Shown: positions 9,397 through 17,638, counted from the stretch's first letter. The stretch: DNA of 50,688 bases from a bacterium (GCA_009991595.1 JAACVK010000043.1:1-50688); one strand, 5' to 3'. A program made the numbers and translations. Notes: generated from the sequence alone by a model not told the origin.

Positions 9397-9561
9397 TGTT
9401 AAGAAGTTCTTCACTTGCATCTGCTCAGGTAAGCCTGCGCATCCCCCTTTCATTCCGAGCTCTTAGCTACTCTAAGTGACTCAAAATTGTTTTCCCCTAC
9501 TAGGATTGTCGCGAAGAGTGTGCCAATTTATAAATATTGCGCTAAGAGATTGTTAAAAAGC

Positions 9562-10473
9562 ATGAAAACCGCACTAACTATTGGAAATTTTGATGGAGTT
9601 CACAAGGGCCACAGAGCTTTAGTCGACGTGCTCCGCGACTGGCGAAGCAACCAAGTTGAACCCGATTCCATTAAGACGATGGCAATGACCTTTGAGCCTC
9701 ACCCCCGCGAGGTGCTCAGCGGAAAGCCCGTTGAAAGGCTTTGCACCTCTCATGAGCGAAGCCAAAGACTTCAGCGTGCGGGCATAGACGAAGTCCGACT
9801 GATTGCCTTTTCAAAGGAATACGCAACCATTCCTGCTATAGAGTTTTTCGAAAAGCACGTTGTTGGAAGCCACAATGTGGCCTTTATCGCGGTTGGATAT
9901 AACTTCTACTTTGGACACAACCGAGAGGGAACTCCTGAAAAGATTCTGGAATGGAGCAAAGAAAAAGGCATCCAAGCAAAACTCGTCAAGGGCATCGAGG
10001 CCGACGGAGAAACCATCTCAAGCACCCGAATTAGAAAGCTAATTGCCTCTGGGCATCTCCCAGCAGCCTCCCGTCTACTAGGGCGAGATTATTCAATATC
10101 GGGAGAAGTAGAACAAGGTGATCAAAGAGGTCGATTGTTGGGCTTTCCTACGGCGAATCTATACCCCTCTTCGGGAAAAATCGGAGACCTTTGCATGCCA
10201 GCCACTGGCGTCTACCTCACAACCTGCACAATTGTAGAGGAAGGGCGCTCTTTTCCATCAGTAACAAATGTTGGGTTCAAACCAACCATCGGTGAAAACA
10301 AGCCTTTTTGTATTGAATCCCATGTTTTGGGCTTTCAAGGAAATCTGTATGGAAAATTAATCACTGTCGAATTTAAAGACAGAATACGGAGTGAAAAAAA
10401 GTTCGACAGCCTAGATGCGCTCAAGCTGCAAATTCAAGAAGATATAGAGATCGCCAAGGGTCGAATCGTCTAA
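9562..10473 (+). CDS. ribF: Bifunctional riboflavin kinase / FAD synthetase
   Basis: 303 aa from ATG 9562; upstream in-frame codons lack similarity to the family. It converts riboflavin to FMN and FMN to FAD in the cytoplasm. The N-terminal nucleotidyltransferase domain shows TIGNFDGVHKGH at residues 6-17, a YNFYFGHNREG loop and SSTRIRKLI. The C-terminal kinase domain shows GRLLGFPTANLYP, GVYLTTC and ESHVLGFQGNLYG. The length is normal for the family. It is divergent from the secreted-protein gene and may be followed by the vWA-like gene on the same transcript. No FMN riboswitch was recognised in the 165 bp upstream. Confidence 0.95.
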   Translation: MKTALTIGNFDGVHKGHRALVDVLRDWRSNQVEPDSIKTMAMTFEPHPREVLSGKPVERLCTSHERSQRLQRAGIDEVRLIAFSKEYATIPAIEFFEKHVVGSHNVAFIAVGYNFYFGHNREGTPEKILEWSKEKGIQAKLVKGIEADGETISSTRIRKLIASGHLPAASRLLGRDYSISGEVEQGDQRGRLLGFPTANLYPSSGKIGDLCMPATGVYLTTCTIVEEGRSFPSVTNVGFKPTIGENKPFCIESHVLGFQGNLYGKLITVEFKDRIRSEKKFDSLDALKLQIQEDIEIAKGRIV

Positions 10474-10518
10474 AATTAACGCTGGCACCGTCTTTGCATG
10501 TATCTCATTAGGAGAACT

Positions 10519-11685
10519 ATGATGAGAACGCGTGTTGCTATGAATATTGCGCTATTTTCTGCAATCACAGTGCTAACCGCTGCCTGCAGTAAAGAGCCCA
10601 CAACGTTTGTCCCCAACAATGTCGACACTTTTACTGTCGACTCTGAGGACAACTACTCTCAAGCTAGTAAACTCTTGCAAGCTGACTACATGTTTGTCTT
10701 AGATACAGGCTACTCTATGTTTAACAACAAGGCCGCAGTCCAAGATAGTCTTCTAGACTTTGCTTTTGCTCTTAAGGGAAATGACATCGATTATAGAATT
10801 GGCCTTGTAAACGGAAACATACACAATAGTAGTGACAATGTTGCTAACACCTTCATTGGTGGAACCTATCTAACTGCAGGTTTAGGCATTTCTCTTGAAA
10901 ACCAAATTGCCGCTCAAATCTTTCCAGTAGGCTTAGCCTTAAATCAACACAGAGAAGTTTTACTTGAAGCTACAAGAAAAGTTCTAAGCTCAAACCAAGG
11001 ATTCCTTCGCTCAGGCGCTAGCCTTGTTGTTGTTTTTGTATCGGATGAAGACGATGAATCAGACACCTTCTTTAGCAACAGTAGTGAAGCTGAATACATC
11101 AGCTTCATTAAAAGCAGAAAAGATTCTGCTCTAATCAAAGGCCGCTCTATAGTTAAAGGAATCAACGCCGGTTGTTCTGTAGACACAAATCAGAACGAAG
11201 AGCAGGGAAATCGCCTTGCCAACGTTGCGGTTGGAATCGATGCTCTTGAAACTAATCGAGTTAACGTAAGTCGATGTTCCGATGATACCTTTGATGACAT
11301 TCTTCAAAACCTCTCTACCGATGTTAGTAAGCCAACGGACGTATTCGCCCTTCAAGGCAGCTCACCAGACATAAGCTCGCTTAAGGTTTACCTCAACGGA
11401 GTTCTTCAACAACAAGGAGCGAACTACGCCATTCAAGGAACTAAAGTTGTTTTTAACAACAAGCCGAATGCGAGCTCCTCAGTGGTTCTTCGCTATCAAC
11501 CTAAATATATCCTTTCTAACAAGCCCAACCCTTCTAGCATCAGTGTAGTTGTCGATGGTGCCTCTGTTAGTGAAAGCAGCTCAAATGGCTGGACCTATAG
11601 TGCTGGTGAAAACAGAATTGTATTTCATGGCTCATCCGTCCCAGCCCATGAGAGCGAAGTAAAAGTTTCATACACCATTAACTAA
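10519..11685 (+). CDS. Lipoprotein with a von Willebrand A-like domain
   Basis: 388 aa. An AGGAGA-type ribosome site sits just upstream of 10519. The N-terminus is a lipoprotein signal with lipobox LTAAC. Residues of about 55-240 resemble a vWA domain: a hydrophobic strand ending in DTGYS at the expected metal site (the usual motif is DxSxS), then a VVVFVSDEDDES strand and loop. After it come two Ig-like beta units of about 45 residues, each with a strand ending in VVLRY or VKVSY. It is probably anchored in the outer membrane or periplasm as an adhesion or binding protein. The ligand is unknown. It is followed 24 bp later by a small gene, suggesting one operon. Confidence 0.82.
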   Translation: MMRTRVAMNIALFSAITVLTAACSKEPTTFVPNNVDTFTVDSEDNYSQASKLLQADYMFVLDTGYSMFNNKAAVQDSLLDFAFALKGNDIDYRIGLVNGNIHNSSDNVANTFIGGTYLTAGLGISLENQIAAQIFPVGLALNQHREVLLEATRKVLSSNQGFLRSGASLVVVFVSDEDDESDTFFSNSSEAEYISFIKSRKDSALIKGRSIVKGINAGCSVDTNQNEEQGNRLANVAVGIDALETNRVNVSRCSDDTFDDILQNLSTDVSKPTDVFALQGSSPDISSLKVYLNGVLQQQGANYAIQGTKVVFNNKPNASSSVVLRYQPKYILSNKPNPSSISVVVDGASVSESSSNGWTYSAGENRIVFHGSSVPAHESEVKVSYTIN

Positions 11686-11709
11686 TTTAAGAAAGGAACA
11701 GAAACAGAA

Positions 11710-11910
11710 ATGAAAGCATTAGGTTGGTTACTTTGTATTTTGACCATGACCTTAGCCTTGCATTTTGTAAATCAAGAAAGCTCTGACCAACAGGCCAGAG
11801 ACCTTGCCACCAAATCTGTTCTTAAATCGAATGAGTTAGAAAACCATGGATTACCTCTCAGCAAACACCAAATTCAAAATCTCGAAGAGATTACAGAGTT
11901 TGTTCAATAA
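11710..11910 (+). CDS. Small membrane-anchored or exported protein
   Basis: 66 aa. The N-terminus MKALGWLLCILTMTLALHFV is a signal or anchor helix, and the rest is short, polar and helical. An AAGGAAC-like ribosome site precedes the ATG. It lies 24 bp after the vWA-like lipoprotein and its 3' end overlaps the next gene if that one starts at 11846. No family was recognised. The position suggests co-transcription with both neighbours and perhaps a shared envelope role. Confidence 0.6.
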   Translation: MKALGWLLCILTMTLALHFVNQESSDQQARDLATKSVLKSNELENHGLPLSKHQIQNLEEITEFVQ

Positions 11911-13204
11911 AAGAGTTTCTGCTAAATTAACTCTTGATTTGAAGATATATAAACTCATTCGTGTTGCCATTTTGGTAACACTTTTACCAATAAACGTTTC
12001 CACAAGTCACGCCGGAACCATCAGCTGGACCATCTCCAAATGCCAAAGCTTGATAAGAGGACTTAGCTCTCAACCATTTTCTCCAGAACTTCACACACAT
12101 TACTACTCGCATTTTTGGAGTGAAAAATTTCCCAAAACTGCGTTTCCATTTAATTTCTTCCAGAGCATCCCAGACACAGATCAGGTTGCTGCCCTCATGG
12201 CCTGGTCTGATTACATGGCCGGAAACTATGAGTTAAGTTTTCTAGCTCAAATTGATGAACTAAAGGACAAAAACGTAAGCTTCCGCCTTCGAGATAAGAA
12301 TGTTCCAAATTTTGAGCGCCATGGAAACAAGATTGGAATTGATCTCCCCAAAGGTGCACCCTCCACCCCCGAAGAAGTCATCGCAAGAACTCTCTTTATC
12401 AGCAGAACACTTAGCGAGTTTAAACTCGCTAAAGAGGAGCAGACCGCTCTCTTTCTCCCTTATTTTAGACGAGACAAAAAATATCAAGCTAAAATGCTTC
12501 AAGAGGCAGCTCTCGCTGATTTGCGACTGTTTTCAAAAGCTCACCAATTAGAAGGACTTTTTAAAGACAACAAATCTGCCATAAAAAGCATACACACCTT
12601 CTTAGGAGAGCAAAAAAGCACGCCAAGCACACCTCAGGAGGCAAGCATGGGCCCTGCCTCCTACCTAGCGGCTCTTTTCGGCTTCGACTATCAAGTCATG
12701 AAGAGACATCCCTTCACAGTAGAAGGCTTCCTAGAAGCAAAAGAATACTTTTCAAAAACTAGATCGGGGAAACTAGAGGCCGATCGAGAACAATACAAAA
12801 ACACGATCACAAGCCCGAATATCCTTCGCGATTTAGAGCGCAAAACAAGACAAAGAAAGCTTGGGGTCAGTCGCCTTGTGGGATTTCCAACAACTGGAAT
12901 TATGGCGGCCATCATCGGGCTCGTCGGATACTACGGTGATCCTCTTAAAGACTTCGAACCCTATGAAGGCGATAAAGACCCTATGGAATTCGTGCTAGAC
13001 GGAGAAAGCGAATACGACCTGGACTTGGCAAAAGTGCAGGCTTTTTTGAACACTAGCGTTCCTGCTAACTCCAAAGATTTGCCTCGGCTCAATCAACTTC
13101 TAAATTATTATAAACTTGAAGCCGAGAAACCCGTTCCCAACACGATTCAACAAGGTTTTTGGGCTGCCGAAATTCTAATCATTTTAGATAAGTATCAAAA
13201 TTAG
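11846..13204 (+). CDS. Exported protein of unknown function
   Basis: 452 aa if the ATG at 11846 is used. A TTG at 11939 would place a textbook signal peptide (MKIYKLIRVAILVTLLPI) at the N-terminus and end the overlap with the preceding gene, so the true start is uncertain. The mature part is helical and charged, with a possible second hydrophobic segment near LVGFPTTGIMAAIIGLVGYYG (about residue 345). It has no recognised domain. It is probably the last gene of an operon with the vWA-like lipoprotein and the 66-aa protein, and is therefore likely to act in the envelope. Confidence 0.75.
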   Translation: MDYLSANTKFKISKRLQSLFNKRVSAKLTLDLKIYKLIRVAILVTLLPINVSTSHAGTISWTISKCQSLIRGLSSQPFSPELHTHYYSHFWSEKFPKTAFPFNFFQSIPDTDQVAALMAWSDYMAGNYELSFLAQIDELKDKNVSFRLRDKNVPNFERHGNKIGIDLPKGAPSTPEEVIARTLFISRTLSEFKLAKEEQTALFLPYFRRDKKYQAKMLQEAALADLRLFSKAHQLEGLFKDNKSAIKSIHTFLGEQKSTPSTPQEASMGPASYLAALFGFDYQVMKRHPFTVEGFLEAKEYFSKTRSGKLEADREQYKNTITSPNILRDLERKTRQRKLGVSRLVGFPTTGIMAAIIGLVGYYGDPLKDFEPYEGDKDPMEFVLDGESEYDLDLAKVQAFLNTSVPANSKDLPRLNQLLNYYKLEAEKPVPNTIQQGFWAAEILIILDKYQN

Positions 13205-13332
13205 AGCCGTGGCACCTAGCGAGTGACTAATACTTATACAAAAGGCTGCAAATTTGCGCATTTCAGGCCCAATTACTCCCCACAAGTTACTGATATTATA
13301 CTTGGCCTACCTTTTGCACCTTTATAGAAGCT

Positions 13333-13881
13333 ATGAAAATATTTGCGAAACTTGATACGTTTTTTATCGGAACTGCTTTAGTGGCGGGGATCATTTCAAT
13401 AAGTGTCTCTAAATTTGGAAGCTTCATGCACAAAGAATCCAGATACCCTTCAAGCCAAAGTTCAAAGAAAATCTATGAGCTGCATATTCAAAACTTAGCT
13501 CTTTCAGAGTTTAGCAAGCTACAAAGCCAGGAGAAGGTTTTTTTAAGAGCCACTTTTGATAAAGACTCCGTCATCGATATTGGCAGTGCTCAACCATGGC
13601 CACTAAACCAAGGTGACAGCTTAGAAATTGATTACAAGCTCGATATCAACGATGCTTGGGTGAAGAACGATCAATTAGAATTTAAACTAGAACTAATGGG
13701 TGAAGGTTGGTTCACCATGGCTTTAGTCCGCTGCGCTCAAGTAGCCAAAGAAGTAAGTAGCTACAACCGAGCTTATACTTGCACCATTCCTGGAGAAAAA
13801 GCTCCCTTGCTGACTTATCGATTGGCAGAAAAAGGTGTCCCTCCTCCTAATAAAAATCAACTTCCAGTTGCTAGCAACTAA
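13333..13881 (+). CDS. Membrane-anchored protein of unknown function
   Basis: 182 aa. Residues of about 10-30 (FFIGTALVAGIISISVS) form a single N-terminal membrane anchor. The remainder is a beta-rich periplasmic domain (VFLRATFDKDSVIDIG, DSLEIDYKLDI, ELMGEGWFTMALVRC) ending in a proline-rich tail. Two cysteines (near residues 136 and 154) could pair. No family was recognised. It has its own spacing from the preceding gene and ends in a strong terminator, so it is probably monocistronic. Confidence 0.75.
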   Translation: MKIFAKLDTFFIGTALVAGIISISVSKFGSFMHKESRYPSSQSSKKIYELHIQNLALSEFSKLQSQEKVFLRATFDKDSVIDIGSAQPWPLNQGDSLEIDYKLDINDAWVKNDQLEFKLELMGEGWFTMALVRCAQVAKEVSSYNRAYTCTIPGEKAPLLTYRLAEKGVPPPNKNQLPVASN

Positions 13882-13908
13882 TTAAATAGCAAAATCATTA
13901 AGCTTTAA

Positions 13909-13946
13909 AAGAGCCGTAGCGAGAGTGCTACGGCTCTTTTTTTTAT
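13909..13946. terminator. Strong, probably bidirectional intrinsic terminator
   Basis: A 12-bp perfect stem (AAGAGCCGTAGC at 13909-13920 with its complement at 13927-13938) encloses a 6-nt loop. It is followed on the plus strand by eight T residues. On the minus strand it is followed by four Ts, so it can also serve the convergent rlmH gene. Confidence 0.93.
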
Positions 13947-13957
13947 TCAAAAAAAAT

Positions 13958-14410
13958 TTAGTTATGTCCTAAATGATACGGATGACGATTGATTATACTC
14001 AAAGCTCGGTAAATCTGCTCCGAAGCCAACACTGCAGCCAGCTCGTGCGGTAGTGTGAGTGGCCCAAAAGACCATGTGGTCATGTGAAGTCTCTTCAAAA
14101 AAGTCTCATCAAAACCATCCGATGGCCCTATCAGAATATTCAAATTTTTGACTCCAGACCCCATAAGCATTTCAACTTTAGCAGAAAGCTCTTCAGAGCT
14201 AGGCAACATAGCCCCCTTATGCCCATGACAACACCAATTCACATCAGTGGGCAATGGCGCAAAGGCTTCCGGTGTAGTCACTTTGACATTACAGGGGATA
14301 AACTTTCTCAGCCTGCTCGTATATTCTAAGAAAAGCTCGAGGCACGAAGAGAAATGAAACTGTCTTTCAACCTTCTTCGTTCCCCAGCATAAAACAAATG
14401 TGATTTGCAT
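13958..14410 (-). CDS. rlmH: 23S rRNA (pseudouridine1915-N3)-methyltransferase RlmH
   Basis: 150 aa from the ATG at 14410, close to the usual 155. RlmH is a SPOUT-class enzyme that methylates pseudouridine 1915 of 23S rRNA on the assembled ribosome, using S-adenosylmethionine. The family marks are clear: LPSSEELSAKVE, the knot segment ILIGPSDGFDE (usually IGGADG) and the C-terminal TLPHELAAVLASEQIYRALSI with the final HPYH. An upstream in-frame ATG at 14461 would overlap the divergent gene and add sequence unlike the family. Only 21 bp separate its start from the divergent pseudo-receiver gene. Confidence 0.93.
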   Translation of the reverse strand: MQITFVLCWGTKKVERQFHFSSCLELFLEYTSRLRKFIPCNVKVTTPEAFAPLPTDVNWCCHGHKGAMLPSSEELSAKVEMLMGSGVKNLNILIGPSDGFDETFLKRLHMTTWSFGPLTLPHELAAVLASEQIYRALSIINRHPYHLGHN

Positions 14411-14431
14411 TTGGATAGAGAGAATAAGTGA

Positions 14432-15388
14432 ATGAACATGCCAACGCAAGAAGCTATTCAAGATAAGAACTCAAGAAGAGTTCTTATCGTCGACCCAAGC
14501 ACTCGAAAATACGAGGAAGTTCTTAATCGACTTAAAAGCGATGGATGGCTAACCAGAAGCACCAACGATCGGAATTCAGTGGCTGGCGTCGTTGCAAATT
14601 TTCAGCCACTAGTGGTCATCATTAATCTTTTCATGTCTAATGCAAGCACGCTTAAAACCATTCGAGAGATCAAAGAACTTTCCCCAAACACAAAAATTAT
14701 TGTGGTCACTTCTCACTATTCCGCCGACAATATTCGCCAAGTGATTCGCAATGGAGCCAACGACTTTGTTATCGAACCTTTCGACACAAACTTGCTTCTT
14801 GAACGAATCAAGTTTCAGCTTCAAGAAAAATCTAACATCGACATAGAACAGCTCAATGTAAACGCTCCTCAACTCGAAGCCGACTTTAAACTTCTCTATG
14901 AATGCCTGAGAATTATGTCAGAATTTCGAAGCAGTCAGAATGCTATGTTTGAAACACTTAAAAAAATAGCTGAATTTTCAACAGCTAGCCGAGTGAACAT
15001 CATGTTGGCTGATCTAGAAAGCCCGAATGCTATCGTAGCATGCTCCTCAGACGACCCGTCATTTCGAGACAAATCTGTTGAGTTAGATCGATATTCTGAA
15101 GTTCGTGAGGTTCTTCTAAAAAATCAAATTATTCACATTAAAGATATAACCTCAAACCCACTCACCGCAGACATCAAAGCAAACGTTAAGAGCATCGACA
15201 TCCAAAGCCTTCTAGTTATCCCAATTCGGCATCGAGGAAGCACAATTGGTGCGCTGTCGATAAAGTTAGGTAAAAATGGAAAAGAAATTGATCAAAACAA
15301 CCTGAAAACTTTCTTTATCCTAGCCATGGCGCTAGCTCCAAAAATAGCTGGGAAAAAACTTATGCTCGATCGAACTACGTCGCTCTAG
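14432..15388 (+). CDS. Pseudo-receiver plus GAF domain signalling protein
   Basis: 318 aa. Residues of about 16-130 form a response-regulator receiver fold (RRVLIVDPSTRKYEEVL, then a central strand, IIVVTSH, DFVIEPF). The phosphoacceptor Asp is replaced by Asn (VVIINLFM), the acidic pair is reduced to a single Asp, and the conserved Lys is Glu. Classical phosphorylation is therefore unlikely. Residues of about 160-310 form a GAF domain (FETLKKIAEFSTASRVNIMLAD to LLVIPIRHRGSTIGALSIK), which usually binds a small molecule or mediates dimers. There is no DNA-binding or enzymatic output domain. It is probably a phosphorylation-independent signalling or scaffold protein. The 3' end overlaps the hydrolase gene on the other strand by 14 bp. 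Confidence 0.85.
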   Translation: MNMPTQEAIQDKNSRRVLIVDPSTRKYEEVLNRLKSDGWLTRSTNDRNSVAGVVANFQPLVVIINLFMSNASTLKTIREIKELSPNTKIIVVTSHYSADNIRQVIRNGANDFVIEPFDTNLLLERIKFQLQEKSNIDIEQLNVNAPQLEADFKLLYECLRIMSEFRSSQNAMFETLKKIAEFSTASRVNIMLADLESPNAIVACSSDDPSFRDKSVELDRYSEVREVLLKNQIIHIKDITSNPLTADIKANVKSIDIQSLLVIPIRHRGSTIGALSIKLGKNGKEIDQNNLKTFFILAMALAPKIAGKKLMLDRTTSL

Positions 15389-16142
15389 AAACCCATTCTC
15401 GCAACTGGTCAGCAACCCAACGAGGGTCGTCCAAACAAACATCGTGCCCACCCTGATTGTGAATTAATGCATCTAAACTCAAGTTTTTCGAAATGGAAAG
15501 CGAGCAGTTGGGATCCACCAACTTATCTTCCATACCAACAAACATACAAGCAGGAACAGCCAGACTTGAAGGAGCCTTAAAGCGCAAAGCCGCCGCAAGC
15601 TGAGACAAAGCCAAGCTACGAGCTCGAACGGGCGACATAACATATCTCGACCATTCCTCAGCCAAATCATTTACATCTACCAACATGGAGGTGGTGAGCT
15701 TAAGAATTCTCAACTCCTTAAGCTTAGAATCTTTAGTCGAGGCAATCTGAAGTAATTTTGGAATAGCTAAAAACCGCAAGCGCCCAATAACTGGACTCAT
15801 GTTCGCTGCACTCGTGTTCATTAAGCTCAACCAAGAAAAATCATCTGGGTATCGATCCCCCCAATCAAGTGCGACCATCGACCCCAGAGAAATTGAAAAC
15901 AATCCCCAGCCTCCAGTATTAGAGTCGCGCAAGGAAAGCCAACGATCTCGAAGATCGTCAGTAATTTCAGAGATGGAACGCGGCGAACTACGCCTAAACT
16001 CAGTTCCGACACCAGGTAAATCTAAAAAGTGTAACTTAAAATTAGGAACCACTTCACGAAGAACTTCCGGGAAACGACCCCAGTGCCTCTGCTCCCGCAC
16101 CAGGCCACGCAACAAAAGAACGTTTAGTATTTTTTCAGCCAT
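15375..16142 (-). CDS. Alpha/beta hydrolase
   Basis: 255 aa. Visible are the oxyanion-side strand LLLRGLVREQRHWG (residues 9-22), the nucleophile elbow FSISLGSM with Ser in a modified GxSxG (first Gly is Ser), an acidic residue in FVGMEDKLVDP and the catalytic His in NQGGHDVCL. Together these give a plausible Ser-Asp-His triad of an esterase, lipase or amidase; the substrate cannot be told. The start overlaps the end of the M14 carboxypeptidase gene by 19 bp, so the two are translated together and may act on one substrate. It is convergent, with overlap, to the pseudo-receiver gene. Confidence 0.87.
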   Translation of the reverse strand: MAEKILNVLLLRGLVREQRHWGRFPEVLREVVPNFKLHFLDLPGVGTEFRRSSPRSISEITDDLRDRWLSLRDSNTGGWGLFSISLGSMVALDWGDRYPDDFSWLSLMNTSAANMSPVIGRLRFLAIPKLLQIASTKDSKLKELRILKLTTSMLVDVNDLAEEWSRYVMSPVRARSLALSQLAAALRFKAPSSLAVPACMFVGMEDKLVDPNCSLSISKNLSLDALIHNQGGHDVCLDDPRWVADQLREWVSRAT

Positions 16143-17098
16143 TCTTCATGATTCCTTACTGCACTAAAGAAAAGCTCTAACAACGGTTTGTGACGGCGCA
16201 TAACTCGACGAAAACGGTGTTCTTTTATGGGATTAAAGGCCCCTAAAGAAGAAAAAAGCTGAATTGGATTCTTTCGAACCCAAAGCCAAGAACCCATTTC
16301 AAGAGTCCAAGGAACAAAGAATCGAGTGTCCCCTTTAAGTTTAGAGTCTTCGCAATGTAAATCAAAGATGTAATCCCACAAGTCTCCGTGGGTTGTGTAG
16401 TTAAGCGACTGCGCTTCAATCATGTATACATGGTGAGGTCGAGTGTGATCCACCAATGACTTAAATTTTTCAACTTCCCTTAAGCAAGGAAAAATTTCCT
16501 TAGAACGAGCATAGGGATACCAAAGTCTATCTCGAATCCCAAATCCAGAGTGAACATCGACCGACATCGAAAACTGAGAGGGAAACATATGCCTGGCAAC
16601 AAAATCACAAAGAGCTTTGGACTCCTTCTGCATTTCGGCCTCTACCTCTCCTCGATACCAAGGCAACCATTTCCCCATGCGATGGCCACCAACTAGAAAT
16701 GCAGCAGTAGAACCCGCATCAACGGGAGAATTTCGCATTAAATCAACACCATTTCCATTAGAACGTGTTCCCATCGCAATACCAACAGGGTTAATAATGG
16801 GTATAGAAACAAATCGAGAGTCTTCGAATTTCCTTTGTAAGTCTTTGTCCCAAGCCAGTTGTTCAAACAAACTCTCGATATAGGACAAAACTAACTGACT
16901 GCCGACACGCTCAAGCCCATGCACTCCTGCAAATAGTCCGAACGTTGGAACCTTGGGGTCCTCTGGTCCCATTACAAGACCATAAATGGGGTATTTCTCA
17001 CCCTTAAATTCAACTTCTTCCAACAGCTCAAAACGCGCAATATCTGGCTTCTTTGCGATCAAAGCCTTTAAGATTTCAAACTCTACGAAATTTCCCAT
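16124..17098 (-). CDS. M14-family zinc carboxypeptidase
   Basis: 324 aa, with no signal peptide. The M14 catalytic set is complete: zinc ligands H and E in GVHGLERVG (about residues 58-66), the substrate-binding NGNGVDLMRN (matching NxxGxDLNRN), the third zinc ligand in VDVHSGFG and a catalytic Glu in TLEMGSW. Such enzymes release C-terminal residues from peptides or act on murein peptides and amides. The cytoplasmic location suggests processing of imported or intracellular peptides. A TAGAAT hexamer 8 nt before the ATG and no ribosome site suggest a leaderless message that continues into the hydrolase gene. Confidence 0.88.
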   Translation of the reverse strand: MGNFVEFEILKALIAKKPDIARFELLEEVEFKGEKYPIYGLVMGPEDPKVPTFGLFAGVHGLERVGSQLVLSYIESLFEQLAWDKDLQRKFEDSRFVSIPIINPVGIAMGTRSNGNGVDLMRNSPVDAGSTAAFLVGGHRMGKWLPWYRGEVEAEMQKESKALCDFVARHMFPSQFSMSVDVHSGFGIRDRLWYPYARSKEIFPCLREVEKFKSLVDHTRPHHVYMIEAQSLNYTTHGDLWDYIFDLHCEDSKLKGDTRFFVPWTLEMGSWLWVRKNPIQLFSSLGAFNPIKEHRFRRVMRRHKPLLELFFSAVRNHEEWLKKY

Positions 17099-17106
17099 TT
17101 TTTATG

Positions 17107-17112
17107 ATTCTA
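17107..17112 (-). promoter_or_regulatory. Candidate -10 element (TAGAAT) for the carboxypeptidase gene
   Basis: On the minus strand TAGAAT is followed by CATAAAAA and then the ATG at 17098, the same 8-nt spacing as at 5181-5194. No Shine-Dalgarno sequence intervenes, so a leaderless transcript is likely. Confidence 0.42.
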
Positions 17113-17114
17113 GC

Positions 17115-17150
17115 AAAATAAAACCCCCGATTCACCAGGTGAATCGGGGG
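17115..17150 (-). terminator. Intrinsic terminator of the histone H1-like gene
   Basis: An 11-bp perfect stem (CCCCCGATTCA with its complement, 17124-17150) encloses a 5-nt loop. On the minus strand it is followed by TTTTATTTT. It separates the H1-like gene from the carboxypeptidase gene. Confidence 0.92.
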
Positions 17151-17193
17151 TCTTTCGATGCAACAATTAAGCTGCCCGAAATTTGACGCTAAC

Positions 17194-17451
17194 TTACTTC
17201 TTCTTACGGCGAGTAGCCTTTTTAGGGGCTGCTGCTGCTTTTTTCTTACGGCGAGTAGCCTTTTTAGGGGCTGCTGCTGCTTTTTTCTTACGACGAGTGG
17301 TCTTCTTAGCTTTTTTAGCTGTAGAAGCTTTCTTCTTACGACGAGTCGTCTTCTTAGCTGTAGAAGCTTTCTTCTTACGACGAGTCGTAGTCTTCTTAGC
17401 GGTTGATGCCTTTTTCTTTCTCTTCTTAGTTGCTTTTTTCTTAGCTGCCAT
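17194..17451 (-). CDS. Histone H1-like Lys/Arg-rich repeat protein
   Basis: 85 aa, nearly all Lys, Arg, Ala and Thr, starting MAAKKKATKKRKKK. It is built of short repeats such as KKTTRRKKKAST and KKATRRKKKAAAAP. There is no folded domain; the sequence resembles the C-terminal tails of eukaryotic H1 and bacterial H1-like proteins that bind and compact DNA without sequence preference. A perfect AGGAGGG ribosome site (17458-17464) stands 7 nt before the ATG, so expression is probably high. The gene has its own terminator. The DNA repeats inside it could change copy number and alter the protein length. Confidence 0.9.
   Translation of the reverse strand: MAAKKKATKKRKKKASTAKKTTTRRKKKASTAKKTTRRKKKASTAKKAKKTTRRKKKAAAAPKKATRRKKKAAAAPKKATRRKKK
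17203..17286 (-). repeat. Perfect 42-bp tandem repeat inside the H1-like gene
   Basis: Two identical 42-bp units, 17203-17244 and 17245-17286, each encode a 14-residue AAAAPKKATRRKKK-type block. Upstream in the gene (from 17287) come diverged units of about 36-48 bp. The unit is a multiple of three, so gain or loss keeps the frame. Confidence 0.9.
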
Positions 17452-17638
17452 GGATGGCCCTCCTATTAAAATCTTCCGAAAATCAATTAAATAATTTTCT
17501 CTTATTACTAACCATACGTGTCACTTCCCTTGTGCGCAATAGCAAAATGAATTTTTCTAGCTACTTGGTAAATAATTAGGTCAATTTTTTGAAATGGGAT
17601 GTCAAAATTTGTTGTGAAGCGAGCAATTCAACACCGTT

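Noticed and set aside
9454-9561. FMN riboswitch upstream of ribF
   Set aside because: The gap is only 165 bp between starts, and the conserved FMN-aptamer segments were not found.
17183-17494. Leu/Phe-rich plus-strand frame opposite the H1-like gene
   Set aside because: It is the antisense reading of Lys/Arg-rich repeats (KKK codons read as FFF and the like). The minus strand has the ribosome site and terminator.
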